A DNA stretch of 20,106 nt from contig CALCHE010000205.1 in the NCBI GenBank assembly GCA_937901145.1, positions 1 to 20,106 on the forward strand, in the 5' to 3' direction. The notes beneath the pieces were generated by a model. The model ran no database searches, was not told the origin of the DNA, and worked only from the letters and a program-made list of their open reading frames with translations. The translations under genes and the position numbers were made by a program. This stretch comes from an uncultured Clostridia bacterium (GTDB lineage: Bacteria > Bacillota > Clostridia > Oscillospirales > Acutalibacteraceae). Of this stretch, positions 1-7,108 are shown piece by piece (position 1 is the stretch's first letter; each line of letters starts with the position of its first letter).

Positions 1-1055
1 AGCCCGGCAGCGACGTGGCAAATATGAGCGTTATGGGCTTCGACCCGAAAAAATATTACACAGGCCGTTCGCCTCTGGAGGCTGTGAGCATCGGCGTAAA
101 GCTGAAGGATGACGATGTGACTCTTCGCTGTAATTTGGTTACTCTTTCTGACGAAGAATGCTTCGAAGAAAGAACTATGGTTGACTACTCTGCAGGCGAC
201 ATCAGCACCGAGGAGGCCGCTGAGCTTATCGATGCTGTGGAAAAGGCCTTCGGTAATAAAAAGTATAAATACTACAGCGGTGTAAGCTACAGACACTGTC
301 TCGTCGTATCAGAGGGCACTACTGACCTTGGTGATATGACACCCCCTCACGACATCAGTGACAGAGTAATCGGCCCCTATATTTCAAAGAGTGAAAACGC
401 AAAAGAGCTCATCGATATGATGAAGAAAAGCTATGAGGTGCTGAAGAACCATCCCGTTAATCTTGACCGAATCAGTAAGGGTAAAAGACCCGCTAACTCG
501 ATCTGGCTGTGGGGCGAGGGCAACAAGCCCATTCTCCCCTCCTACAGTGACCTTTACGGCATCGAAGGCTCCGTCATTTCCGCTGTCGACCTGCTTAAGG
601 GCATCGGTATCAGCGCAGGAATGAGCACTCCCTACGTAGAGGGTGCCACAGGCTATATCGACACCAACTTCGTCGGCAAAGCCGAAAAAGCTCTCGAAGA
701 GCTGGAAAACGGCAAAGATTTCGTTTATATCCATGTAGAAGCTCCCGACGAATGCGGTCACAGAAACGAGCCCGAAAACAAGGTTAAAGCTATCGAGCTC
801 ATCGATGAAAAGATACTTTCTCTGCTTCTTAAAGAAATGAATGAGTACGACGATTACAAGATTATGATTTTACCTGACCATCCCACCCCCATCGCCACTA
901 AAACCCACGCAAGCGATCCTGTCCCCTATCTTATCTACCATAAAAATGCAGAAAAGAAGGGCGTAGAAACCTTCACCGAGGAAACAGCGAAGGCTACAGG
1001 CAATTACATAGAGGACGGTCCGTCCATTATGGGCAGATTTATAAAGGAGATGTAA
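1..1055 (+). CDS. apgM: Cofactor-independent phosphoglycerate mutase-like protein (possible homoserine kinase), 5' end cut by window
   Basis: The reading frame is open from the left edge (first full codon at base 3, reading PGSDVANMSVMGFDP), so the GTG at 15 is an internal Val and not a start. About 350 C-terminal residues are present. The GSDVANMS...YTGRSPLEA stretch is typical of the archaeal-type, 2,3-BPG-independent phosphoglycerate mutases of the alkaline phosphatase superfamily. Likely metal-ligand motifs are seen near the C-terminus: APDECGH, PDHPTP and KTHASDPVPY. The family converts 3- to 2-phosphoglycerate in glycolysis. A closely related bacterial subgroup has instead been proposed to be a homoserine kinase in threonine synthesis, and the sequence alone does not separate the two. 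The next gene starts 3 bases after the stop and its ribosome site lies inside this gene, so they share a transcript. Family is sure; substrate is not. Confidence 0.88.
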   Translation, partial: PGSDVANMSVMGFDPKKYYTGRSPLEAVSIGVKLKDDDVTLRCNLVTLSDEECFEERTMVDYSAGDISTEEAAELIDAVEKAFGNKKYKYYSGVSYRHCLVVSEGTTDLGDMTPPHDISDRVIGPYISKSENAKELIDMMKKSYEVLKNHPVNLDRISKGKRPANSIWLWGEGNKPILPSYSDLYGIEGSVISAVDLLKGIGISAGMSTPYVEGATGYIDTNFVGKAEKALEELENGKDFVYIHVEAPDECGHRNEPENKVKAIELIDEKILSLLLKEMNEYDDYKIMILPDHPTPIATKTHASDPVPYLIYHKNAEKKGVETFTEETAKATGNYIEDGPSIMGRFIKEM

Positions 1056-1058
1056 AAA

Positions 1059-2390
1059 ATGGTAGAAATCAATAAAGATCTGGCTCTGGAAAACTTTCAG
1101 AAAATAGTCAGAGTAAAAACCGTTTCAAATAAAGACGACGAAATTTACAAAGAGGAATTCAAACGCTTCCTTCCCCTTCTCAAAGAGCTTTATCCCAATG
1201 TTTTTAAGGTTGTTTCCGTTATAGATGTATGTAATTTCGGTATCCTTCTTCACTGGAAGGGTAAAAACAGCGCACGTAAGCCCATCGTTCTTATGGCTCA
1301 TCACGACGTAGTTTCCGATGAGGGTCAGAACTGGAAGCACCCCGCCTTCGAGGCTGAAATCATCGACGATGTTATATGGGGCAGAGGCACCATCGACAAT
1401 AAGTGCATTTTCACCGCTATTTTAGAGGCTATGGAAGGCCTTATCAAAGACGGCTTTACACCCGAAAGAGACATCTATTTCGCTTCCTCCGACAGTGAAG
1501 AGGTAGCAGGCGACACTATGCCTCAGATCGCTAAGTGGTTCGAAGAAAAGAGCATCATCCCCGAGTATGTTCTCGACGAGGGCGGAGCAGTTATGCTCGA
1601 GCTCCCTATGGGTGTCAAGATTCCCTATGCTATGATCGGTCTTTCAGAAAAGGGTTTCGCTAAAATCACCCTTAAAGCATACAGTAAGAGTGCCGCACAT
1701 TCCGCTAAGGCGGTTTCAAGCAAAAAGTCCGCACCTGAGCAGATTATCGATGCAGTAAACGCCATCGGCAAAAATCCCACTCCCTCCACTATCACTCCTG
1801 CCCTCGAGGGTATGCTCAAAGCCTTCGCACCCAACGTGGATGCCCCCTTAAAGCAGGTATTCAATAACATCAATCTCCTCAAGCCTGTAGTTAAAAAGGC
1901 TATGGAATCCATTCCCGATGCTGCGGCTATGATCAGAACACAGATTACTCTTACCTCACTGAAAGCATTCAACGAAAAAGGAACAGTTCCTGACACAGCA
2001 TCTGCTACCTACAGCGTAAGATTAGCCCCTCAGGATAAATTCGACGATATCCTTGCTCATATGAAAAAGGTTGTCGGCGAAGACATCGAATTCGAGGTAG
2101 AAAAAATGAGAGATGCTCCTCCCATTTCCGACTTCCACACAGATGGCTTCGAATACATCAAGGAAACTGTTAAAAAGGTTTATCCCGACTACGGTGTATC
2201 ACCCTTCATCCTTAATGCGGCTACCGACTCCAGACATTTCGCACATCTGTGTAATACCTACCGTTTCGGTGCTTTCGCCATTAATAACGAGCTTTTCGCT
2301 ACAGTTCATAACGAGGATGAAAGACTCCCTGTTAAAGAATTCAAAAAGTCAATCGACTTCTATGTTGAGTTTATGAAGGGACTCAAATAA
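1059..2390 (+). CDS. M20 family metallopeptidase (carboxypeptidase/dipeptidase type)
   Basis: 443 residues, a zinc-dependent exopeptidase expected in the cytosol, as there is no signal peptide. M20 landmarks run in order: MAHHDVV (ligands His81 and Asp83), GRGTIDNK (bridging Asp113), SDSEEVAG (base Glu147 and ligand Glu148), VLDEGG (Asp173), and a late VHNEDER (His417). A central dimerisation-type domain lies at about 190-320. The W-HPAFEAEI...IWGRGTIDNK pattern resembles the carboxypeptidase S/PM20D1 branch and dipeptidases more than ArgE or DapE, so it probably cleaves a terminal residue from short or N-acylated peptides. The ATG is preceded by AAAGGAGA overlapping the end of the upstream gene, which supports this start and translational coupling. 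A hairpin terminator follows about 80 bases downstream. Exact substrate unknown. Confidence 0.92.
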   Translation: MVEINKDLALENFQKIVRVKTVSNKDDEIYKEEFKRFLPLLKELYPNVFKVVSVIDVCNFGILLHWKGKNSARKPIVLMAHHDVVSDEGQNWKHPAFEAEIIDDVIWGRGTIDNKCIFTAILEAMEGLIKDGFTPERDIYFASSDSEEVAGDTMPQIAKWFEEKSIIPEYVLDEGGAVMLELPMGVKIPYAMIGLSEKGFAKITLKAYSKSAAHSAKAVSSKKSAPEQIIDAVNAIGKNPTPSTITPALEGMLKAFAPNVDAPLKQVFNNINLLKPVVKKAMESIPDAAAMIRTQITLTSLKAFNEKGTVPDTASATYSVRLAPQDKFDDILAHMKKVVGEDIEFEVEKMRDAPPISDFHTDGFEYIKETVKKVYPDYGVSPFILNAATDSRHFAHLCNTYRFGAFAINNELFATVHNEDERLPVKEFKKSIDFYVEFMKGLK

Positions 2391-2406
2391 ATGCAAAGTG
2401 CAAAAT
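2389..2406. repeat. Heptamer-type repeat (TGCAAAG/TGCAAAA)
   Basis: Just after the M20 stop, AAATGCAAAGTGCAAAAT is two imperfect copies of a 7-base unit. Read on the minus strand (ATTTTGC, ACTTTGC, ATTTAT) it matches the unit and end pattern found at 2934-2953 and 14058-14091, in the opposite orientation. It is a short member of a dispersed repeat family. Confidence 0.5.
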
Positions 2407-2467
2407 AGCGGGACAGATTTCATAAATGAATAAGCGATATTCCGTCCTGTGAAGCAATATAAAATAT

Positions 2468-2499
2468 TAAGAGGTGACCGACGGCCACCTCTTATTTTT
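2468..2499. terminator. Rho-independent terminator between convergent genes
   Basis: TAAGAGGTG (2468-2476) pairs perfectly with CACCTCTTA (2486-2494) around a 9-base loop. The hairpin is followed by TTTTT on the plus strand, and on the minus strand by an AT-rich stretch with a T4 run. It lies between the M20 gene (plus) and the hypothetical gene (minus) and probably serves both. Confidence 0.85.
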
Positions 2500-2506
2500 A
2501 TGCATT

Positions 2507-2953
2507 TTATTTTCTTATCACTTCTGCAGACTCGTAGGAAACGGTAAAATCTATTCGTTCTGAGTCTGCTGTTTCAACTTCGATTTCTGACAAATAATAT
2601 CCCTTTTTCTGTTCTTTCAGAGAGTCATCCATCCACCAGGCTTTTCCGAGAGTTTTCACATCGAAATCAGGTGTTTTTATTTTATAATTATACAGTAATA
2701 TTTTTTCAATATCTCTTTCGTACAAAGCATTTTTACAGTCGAGACATATTTCCATACAGTTATATTTAGGCTGTCTGTCTTTATAATCAGGAATCAGCTC
2801 TTTTTCAGAAACAGAAAGAACCTCTGCATCGTGCAGACCGTATTTCCAGTACCAGTCAGGAAACGAAGCCCAATATTCTTCAAGTTCTTTTGCAGTTGCT
2901 ATTATATCTTTTATATTCATATTTAGCCCACACATTCTGCATTTTGCATTCAT
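2507..2953 (-). CDS. Hypothetical protein, small, soluble
   Basis: Up to 148 residues; family not recognised. The protein is acidic and aromatic-rich, with no signal peptide or membrane segment. Visible landmarks are a Trp/Tyr-rich FPDWYWKYGLHDAEV near the start, a Cys pair in CMEICLDC, LYNYKI, and WWMDDSLKEQ...YYLSEIEVE. A 'LHDAE' stretch followed by alternating hydrophobic strands is seen in many small uncharacterised Firmicutes proteins, but I make no functional claim. The ATG at 2953 overlaps the TGA of the GH20 gene (ATGA), which suggests coupling. However, the first 11 codons coincide with a dispersed ATGCA-type repeat, so the ATG at 2920 (MNIKDIIATAKELEEYW) is an equally good or better start; its upstream ribosome site is weak. 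The frame is intact and the composition protein-like, so it is probably a real gene. Confidence 0.7.
   Translation of the reverse strand: MNAKCRMCGLNMNIKDIIATAKELEEYWASFPDWYWKYGLHDAEVLSVSEKELIPDYKDRQPKYNCMEICLDCKNALYERDIEKILLYNYKIKTPDFDVKTLGKAWWMDDSLKEQKKGYYLSEIEVETADSERIDFTVSYESAEVIRK
2934..2953. repeat. Heptamer repeat forming the N-terminal codons of the hypothetical gene
   Basis: On the plus strand it reads ATTCTGC, ATTTTGC, ATTCAT. The same unit and the same ATTCAT end occur at 14079-14091. On the minus strand this is the ATG-AAT-GCA start region of the hypothetical gene, so an intergenic repeat appears to have supplied or displaced its start codon. Confidence 0.6.
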
Positions 2954-4401
2954 TTCTCGTCTACATTCGGGAACACTGTCGCCATTATGGAAGCGGGAGT
3001 GATGCTCTTAAGAAGTCTGCCCACGGTTTCCTTTATTCTTATGACAGCGGAGGGATCCCACTCGCTTTCATCGCAAAGAGTGATGCCGAGAGAAGCGAGG
3101 AAATCCTTCTGATTTTTCACTCTTACCTTAAAGGATGCGTAGTCGGCATTTTCGCCCTCTGTCCATCCTCTTTCAGCTACGGCTATAAGACGTGGGAAGC
3201 ACATATAGCTCATACGGTCGAAATCTTCGATGTACTCTGTCCAGATGGGAGTTTCTACACCGAGGACATTCTTTTTACCCTCTTCGGTAAGTCCGTCGAG
3301 ATAAGGATTATAGCTGTAGGTCTTCTTAAGCGGTGTCATACCGTAAACATAGTCGAGATAATAGTGATAGAAATCCTCTATAATAATCTTGCCTCCGCCG
3401 TTAGCGTAAGGTACACACCTTTTCGTTCTGTCCATCCAGTCACAGATAACGGTGTCACCGTCGATAATGCCCGAATTAAGGCTTTCATTCCAGGCCAGAG
3501 CAGTATAGCCCTTATCCTTGAGATAGGCTATAATTTTATTAGCAAACCAGCCCTGAAGCTCTTCTTCGTTTTTAAGACCCTCATCCTTGATTCTCTGCTG
3601 ACATCTTACGCAGTTGCACCAGCGAGCCTTAGGTGCTTCGTCGCCTCCGATGTGCATAAAGGGATAGGGGAAAAGCTCACAGAGCTCATCGATAATATCG
3701 AAGCAGAAATCGAAAACCTTATCATTACCTGCACAGAGAATATTTTTGAAAATGCCGCCTACTGTTTCCACAGGCACCTGATCACCTCTGCAGGAAAGCT
3801 CAGGATAAGTGGCTATGATAGCCGTAGTATGACCGGGAAGATCGAATTCGGGTATAACATCGATAAAGCGTTCCTTACAGAAAGCCACAATATCTCTAAT
3901 TTCTTCTTTGGTATAATAACCGCCGTACTTCTGCATATTATTCGAACCGAAGCCGTGACATTCTCTCCAGGAGCCCTTCTGATTAAGAAGGGGATGCTTT
4001 TCGCTCTCTATTCTCCAGCCCTGGTCGTCACAGAGATGCCAGTGAAAAATATTCATCTTATATTTTGCCGCAGCCTCGATGTAGCGCTTGATTTCATCCA
4101 CGGTCTGCATATGTCTTGCCGAGTCGATCATAAAGCCTCGGTAAGGGAAAGCGGGCATATCGGTGATTTTCATCAGGGGAACCTTGCCCATTCCCTCTAA
4201 CTGACTCAGAGAAAGGTGAGCATAGTATTTCCCTTTTTCACCCTTAGAGGTAATGACTATTTCATCCTTTTTTATTTCGAGACAGTAGTATTCCTCAGGG
4301 TGAATATCATTAGTCTCATAGCGTACGGGTAAATCCTTTATCCATACTTCTCCGCCGTAAAATTCGGCTTTATTCGGTTTAGGTATAATGTTAAGCTGCA
4401 T
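2950..4401 (-). CDS. Beta-N-acetylhexosaminidase, glycoside hydrolase family 20
   Basis: 483 residues that remove terminal beta-linked GlcNAc or GalNAc from oligosaccharides by the substrate-assisted GH20 mechanism. The catalytic Asp-Glu pair is plain in HIGGDEAP (Asp254, Glu255). Other family marks are YRGFMIDSARH (Arg88), NIFHWHLCDDQGWR (116-130), IPEFDLPGH (183-191) and the WNES tryptophan near 315. A short GH20b-like N-terminal domain precedes the barrel (1-80). There is no signal peptide, so it acts in the cytoplasm on imported sugars or recycled cell-wall fragments. The ATG at 4401 has a strong GAGGAGGAG ribosome site and a TTGAAA-17-TATAAT promoter. It is shorter than secreted GH20 enzymes because it lacks extra modules. 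Family is certain; natural substrate is inferred. Confidence 0.95.
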   Translation of the reverse strand: MQLNIIPKPNKAEFYGGEVWIKDLPVRYETNDIHPEEYYCLEIKKDEIVITSKGEKGKYYAHLSLSQLEGMGKVPLMKITDMPAFPYRGFMIDSARHMQTVDEIKRYIEAAAKYKMNIFHWHLCDDQGWRIESEKHPLLNQKGSWRECHGFGSNNMQKYGGYYTKEEIRDIVAFCKERFIDVIPEFDLPGHTTAIIATYPELSCRGDQVPVETVGGIFKNILCAGNDKVFDFCFDIIDELCELFPYPFMHIGGDEAPKARWCNCVRCQQRIKDEGLKNEEELQGWFANKIIAYLKDKGYTALAWNESLNSGIIDGDTVICDWMDRTKRCVPYANGGGKIIIEDFYHYYLDYVYGMTPLKKTYSYNPYLDGLTEEGKKNVLGVETPIWTEYIEDFDRMSYMCFPRLIAVAERGWTEGENADYASFKVRVKNQKDFLASLGITLCDESEWDPSAVIRIKETVGRLLKSITPASIMATVFPNVDEK

Positions 4402-4431
4402 TTTTTCTCCTCCTCATTTCTTCATATCTTG

Positions 4432-4460
4432 ATTATATATTATAGAATAAAGTTTTTCAA
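4432..4460 (-). promoter_or_regulatory. Sigma-A-type promoter for the GH20 gene
   Basis: Read on the minus strand: TTGAAA (4460-4455), 17-base spacer, TATAAT (4437-4432). The -10 lies about 30 bases before the ATG, leaving a short leader that holds the ribosome site. Confidence 0.75.
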
Positions 4461-4514
4461 TATTTCGGTCAAGTTTTCTTCAGCTGTTTAATATTTATTA
4501 ATGGGTGATGCTTT

Positions 4515-5438
4515 TTGTACAAAGGTTTTTTGGAGCTGATATGGGGACTCGGACTCTTTCTTTACGGCATAAACATAATGAGTGAAAAAACAGAGAAGGC
4601 CTTCGGAGATAAGCTGAAGCTCATTTTAGGCAAGACTGCAAAAGGAAAATTTTCCTCCATAGCCACCGGTACGGTTATAACAGCTGTGGTACAAAGCTCA
4701 ACTGCCGTTACGGTTATGCTCGTTTCGCTCATCGAAAGCGGTATAGTAAATCTTTTTCAGGCCGTGGGAATCATTATGGGCGCAAATATGGGAACAACGG
4801 TTACAAGCCTTCTGATAGCCTTTAACTTTTCCGCGCTTTCTCCTGTTTTTATTATTTTCGGTGCTTCCATGAAGCTTTTCTGTAAAAACGAAAGGGTAAA
4901 ATACTCCGGTGAGGTTATCCTGGGGCTCGGTCTTTTATTTTCGGGACTCGAAGCTATGTCAGAGTCCTTTTCCTTCCTACGCACTAATCAGGCATTTCTG
5001 AATCTTATTCTCTCCGCATCGGGGAAAGTCGGAGGAATTCTGAGCGGTATACTCATGACGGTGATCATTCAGAGCTCCTCAGCTACAGTAGGCATACTGC
5101 AGAGTCTGGCCTCGGAAAACCTCGTCAGCCTGAACGACGCTATTTACATCGTACTCGGTCAGAATATCGGTACGGTACTGACGGTTATTATAGCTTCTGC
5201 CGGAAGAAGTCACAAAGCAAAACAGATAGCAAGGATACACCTGGTTTTTAATATTGCCGGCTGTCTTTTCTTCCTTCCTATTTGCTCGGTTCTGCCTGTC
5301 GGAGAGTGGCTGTCCCTGATTTCAAATCCTTCTCTCGCCATTTCTCTGTTCCATATAATATTCAACATCATAAACACTATTATACTTGTACCGTTTTACG
5401 ACAGAATGGCACAGCTACCCTCAGAAAAACGTCAGTAA
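4515..5438 (+). CDS. Na/Pi cotransporter family protein (short, no PhoU domain)
   Basis: 307 residues, an integral membrane protein of the Na+/phosphate cotransporter (NptA/YjbB, PF02690) family. It shows the two inverted-topology repeats typical of the family: QSSTAVT at about residue 60 and QSSSATVG at about 185, each followed by a GxNxGT loop (GANMGTTVTS and GQNIGTVLT). About eight hydrophobic segments are present. Many relatives have about 540 residues with a C-terminal PhoU-like cytosolic domain; this one ends after the membrane part in a short polar tail. The start must be the TTG at 4515: an in-frame TGA lies at 4506-4508, GGTGA sits at suitable spacing, and the next ATG would remove the first membrane helix. 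It is divergent from the GH20 gene and shares that gap. Transported ion inferred from family only. Confidence 0.9.
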   Translation: MYKGFLELIWGLGLFLYGINIMSEKTEKAFGDKLKLILGKTAKGKFSSIATGTVITAVVQSSTAVTVMLVSLIESGIVNLFQAVGIIMGANMGTTVTSLLIAFNFSALSPVFIIFGASMKLFCKNERVKYSGEVILGLGLLFSGLEAMSESFSFLRTNQAFLNLILSASGKVGGILSGILMTVIIQSSSATVGILQSLASENLVSLNDAIYIVLGQNIGTVLTVIIASAGRSHKAKQIARIHLVFNIAGCLFFLPICSVLPVGEWLSLISNPSLAISLFHIIFNIINTIILVPFYDRMAQLPSEKRQ

Positions 5439-5444
5439 AATAAA

Positions 5445-5485
5445 AGCCGCTGTACAGCCTTCACGGCCATACAACGGCTATTTTT
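5445..5485. terminator. Bidirectional rho-independent terminator
   Basis: AGCCGCTGTA (5445-5454) pairs with TACAACGGCT (5470-5479). The single C-A mismatch on the plus strand is a G-U pair on the minus strand. An inner GCC/GGC pair closes a 5-base loop. TTTTT follows on the plus strand and TTTTATTTT on the minus strand. It lies between the convergent transporter gene and the ABC operon. Confidence 0.9.
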
Positions 5486-5486
5486 A

Positions 5487-6338
5487 TTAAAGCACCTTTG
5501 AAAGGAATTCTTTTGCTCTTTCACTTTTAGGATTAGCAAAAAACTCCTCAGGAGCGGCTTCCTCTACGAAGCGTCCCTCATCCATAAAGACGATTCGTGT
5601 GCCTACCTCACGGGCAAAGCCCATTTCGTGAGTAACCACCACCATGGTCATTCCCTGGTTAGCCAGCTCCTTCATAAGCTCGAGAACCTCGCCGACCATT
5701 TCCGGGTCAAGAGCGGAGGTGGGCTCGTCGAAAAGAATTACATCGGGCTCCATAGCGAGAGAACGAACGATAGCAACTCTCTGCTTCTGACCGCCTGAAA
5801 GTGAGGAGGGATAGGCATCTGCCTTTTCCTCGAGACCGATTCTCTTCAGCAGCTCCACAGCCTTCTCTCTTTCCTGATTTTTAATATCGGAAAGATTAGC
5901 GGTAACGGGAGTAATTTCACCCTTTTTAAGATGAAGCTTTTTGAGAAGATTATCTCTTTTCTGCTTTTTGATGTTCTTCTTTGCCACATAGATGGGAGCC
6001 ATCATAATGTTTTCGATAACAGTCTTATTGGCAAAAAGATTAAAGTGCTGGAAAACCATACCCATCTTCTGACGGTGAACATTGATATCTACGGACATAT
6101 CTGCGATATTTTCACCGCCGAAAATAATTTTACCGGCTGTGGGATCCTCCATACAGTTCAGGCAGCGCAGAAATGTACTTTTACCTGAGCCTGAGGGTCC
6201 GATAACTACGACCTTTTCACCCTTTTTGATGGTGGTGCTGATGTCCTTGAGAACTTTATTTTCTCCGAAATCCTTACAGAGTCCGTCAACTACGATAAGG
6301 TCTTCGTTTTCTGCAGGAATAATTTTACTGTCTGTCAC
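5487..6338 (-). CDS. Polar amino acid ABC transporter, ATP-binding subunit
   Basis: 283 residues, the cytosolic ATPase of the importer encoded just upstream. Walker A GPSGSGKST (47-55), Q-loop Gln97 in VFQHFN, signature LSGGQ (180-184), Walker B VILFDE (200-205), D-loop SALD and switch His237 (THEMG) are all present. The family (GlnQ/HisP/ArtP) usually has about 240-250 residues. The excess is a Lys-rich insert at about 121-156, between the Q-loop region (MMAPIYVAK) and the helix leading to the signature (EKAVELLKRIGL). It starts with GTG at 6338, overlapping the last 14 bases of the permease gene, and is the last gene of the operon before the terminator at 5445-5485. The function as an ATPase is sure; the role of the insert is not known. 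Confidence 0.95.
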   Translation of the reverse strand: MTDSKIIPAENEDLIVVDGLCKDFGENKVLKDISTTIKKGEKVVVIGPSGSGKSTFLRCLNCMEDPTAGKIIFGGENIADMSVDINVHRQKMGMVFQHFNLFANKTVIENIMMAPIYVAKKNIKKQKRDNLLKKLHLKKGEITPVTANLSDIKNQEREKAVELLKRIGLEEKADAYPSSLSGGQKQRVAIVRSLAMEPDVILFDEPTSALDPEMVGEVLELMKELANQGMTMVVVTHEMGFAREVGTRIVFMDEGRFVEEAAPEEFFANPKSERAKEFLSKVL

Positions 6339-7032
6339 CTTTCCTCAGCCTCCTTTCCATAATCTTTATACCGAGACTTATGATGCATACGATGATAATA
6401 TACATAAATGCCATTACCAGATAAGGCACCATAAATTCATAGCTGTTTGAACCGATATAGTTGAATGCCACATAAAGGTCAGTAGCACCGATGAAGGATA
6501 CTACCGATGTCTCCTTAACCAGAGCGATAAATTCATTACCGAGAGTGGGAAGAATATTCTTTATCGCCTGAGGAATAACAATTTTCATCATAGTGGCACC
6601 GTAGGACATACCTACGCTTCGTCCGCCCTCCATCTGACCGGGATCAACAGAGAGAATACCTGCTCTCATCATTTCAGAAATATAGGCACCGCTGTTAAGT
6701 CCGAAAACACAGATTGCCACACTCAGTGAAGTCATTTTCACACCGATAAGAGGAAGCATAACATAGTAGAAAACCAGAAGCTGTGCTACCATAGGAGTAC
6801 CTCTGAAAAGACCTACATAAAAGCTGCAGATTTTATCGAGAACTCTGGAAATCTTACTGTATTTGGGAAGAACTCGTACCGTAGCGATAAGAGTACCGAT
6901 AACGATACCGATAATAAGACCCGAGACAGCTATCAGAATCGTATTTTTAAGGCCGCCAAGGACTTCATTGTAACCGCCCTGATTGATAAATATATCAATA
7001 AAGCGGTTAACCTTTACTAAAAAACCGTTCAT
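6325..7032 (-). CDS. Polar amino acid ABC transporter, permease subunit
   Basis: 235 residues, an inner-membrane subunit of the HisM/GlnP (His/Glu/Gln/Arg) family. About five hydrophobic segments are seen, near residues 30-52, 80-98, 102-125, 165-190 and 203-222. The EAA coupling loop is clear (EGGRSVGMSYGATMMK...IPQAIKNILP, 135-162), the site that docks on the ATPase. Only one permease gene is present, so the channel is probably a homodimer. The ATG at 7032 is preceded by AAAGGA. It lies 76 bases downstream of the binding-protein gene, with a stable hairpin between them, and overlaps the ATPase gene by 14 bases, which suggests tightly coupled translation of those two. Confidence 0.96.
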   Translation of the reverse strand: MNGFLVKVNRFIDIFINQGGYNEVLGGLKNTILIAVSGLIIGIVIGTLIATVRVLPKYSKISRVLDKICSFYVGLFRGTPMVAQLLVFYYVMLPLIGVKMTSLSVAICVFGLNSGAYISEMMRAGILSVDPGQMEGGRSVGMSYGATMMKIVIPQAIKNILPTLGNEFIALVKETSVVSFIGATDLYVAFNYIGSNSYEFMVPYLVMAFMYIIIVCIISLGIKIMERRLRKGDRQ

Positions 7033-7054
7033 AAAAATTTTCCTTTACACATTT

Positions 7055-7083
7055 GAATACCCCACTTACAAAGTGAGGTATTC
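7055..7083 (-). promoter_or_regulatory. Intercistronic hairpin between binding protein and permease
   Basis: GAATACCCCACTT (7055-7067) pairs with AAGTGAGGTATTC (7071-7083), 13 pairs around a 3-base loop; the one mismatch on the plus strand is G-U in the minus-strand RNA. No T-run follows on the minus strand, so it is more likely an mRNA-stabilising or partial-attenuation element than a full terminator. Such hairpins commonly raise binding-protein output relative to the membrane parts. Confidence 0.7.
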
Positions 7084-7108
7084 TGAAAAATATTTTCTTT
7101 GTTAATTC

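Noticed and set aside
2468..2494. Hairpin as another member of the GTAG repeat family
   Set aside because: Its GACCGACGGCCAC core resembles copy 6, but it lacks the GTAG head and works as an ordinary terminator.
2890..4200. Long open frame on the plus strand opposite the GH20 gene
   Set aside because: It is the antisense of a clear GH20 enzyme with intact catalytic motifs; the translation has no recognisable motif. Similar antisense frames opposite valS, the GH39-like gene and the GH3 gene are dismissed for the same reason.
4432..4470. TTGACC upstream of the GH20 gene as its -35 element
   Set aside because: The gap to the nearest TATAAT is 22 bases, too long; TTGAAA with a 17-base spacer fits better.
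7033..7108. Frameshift that would restore a normal C-terminus to the binding protein
   Set aside because: All frames after the stop were examined by eye; the sequence is a hairpin and a ribosome site with no binding-protein-like residues.
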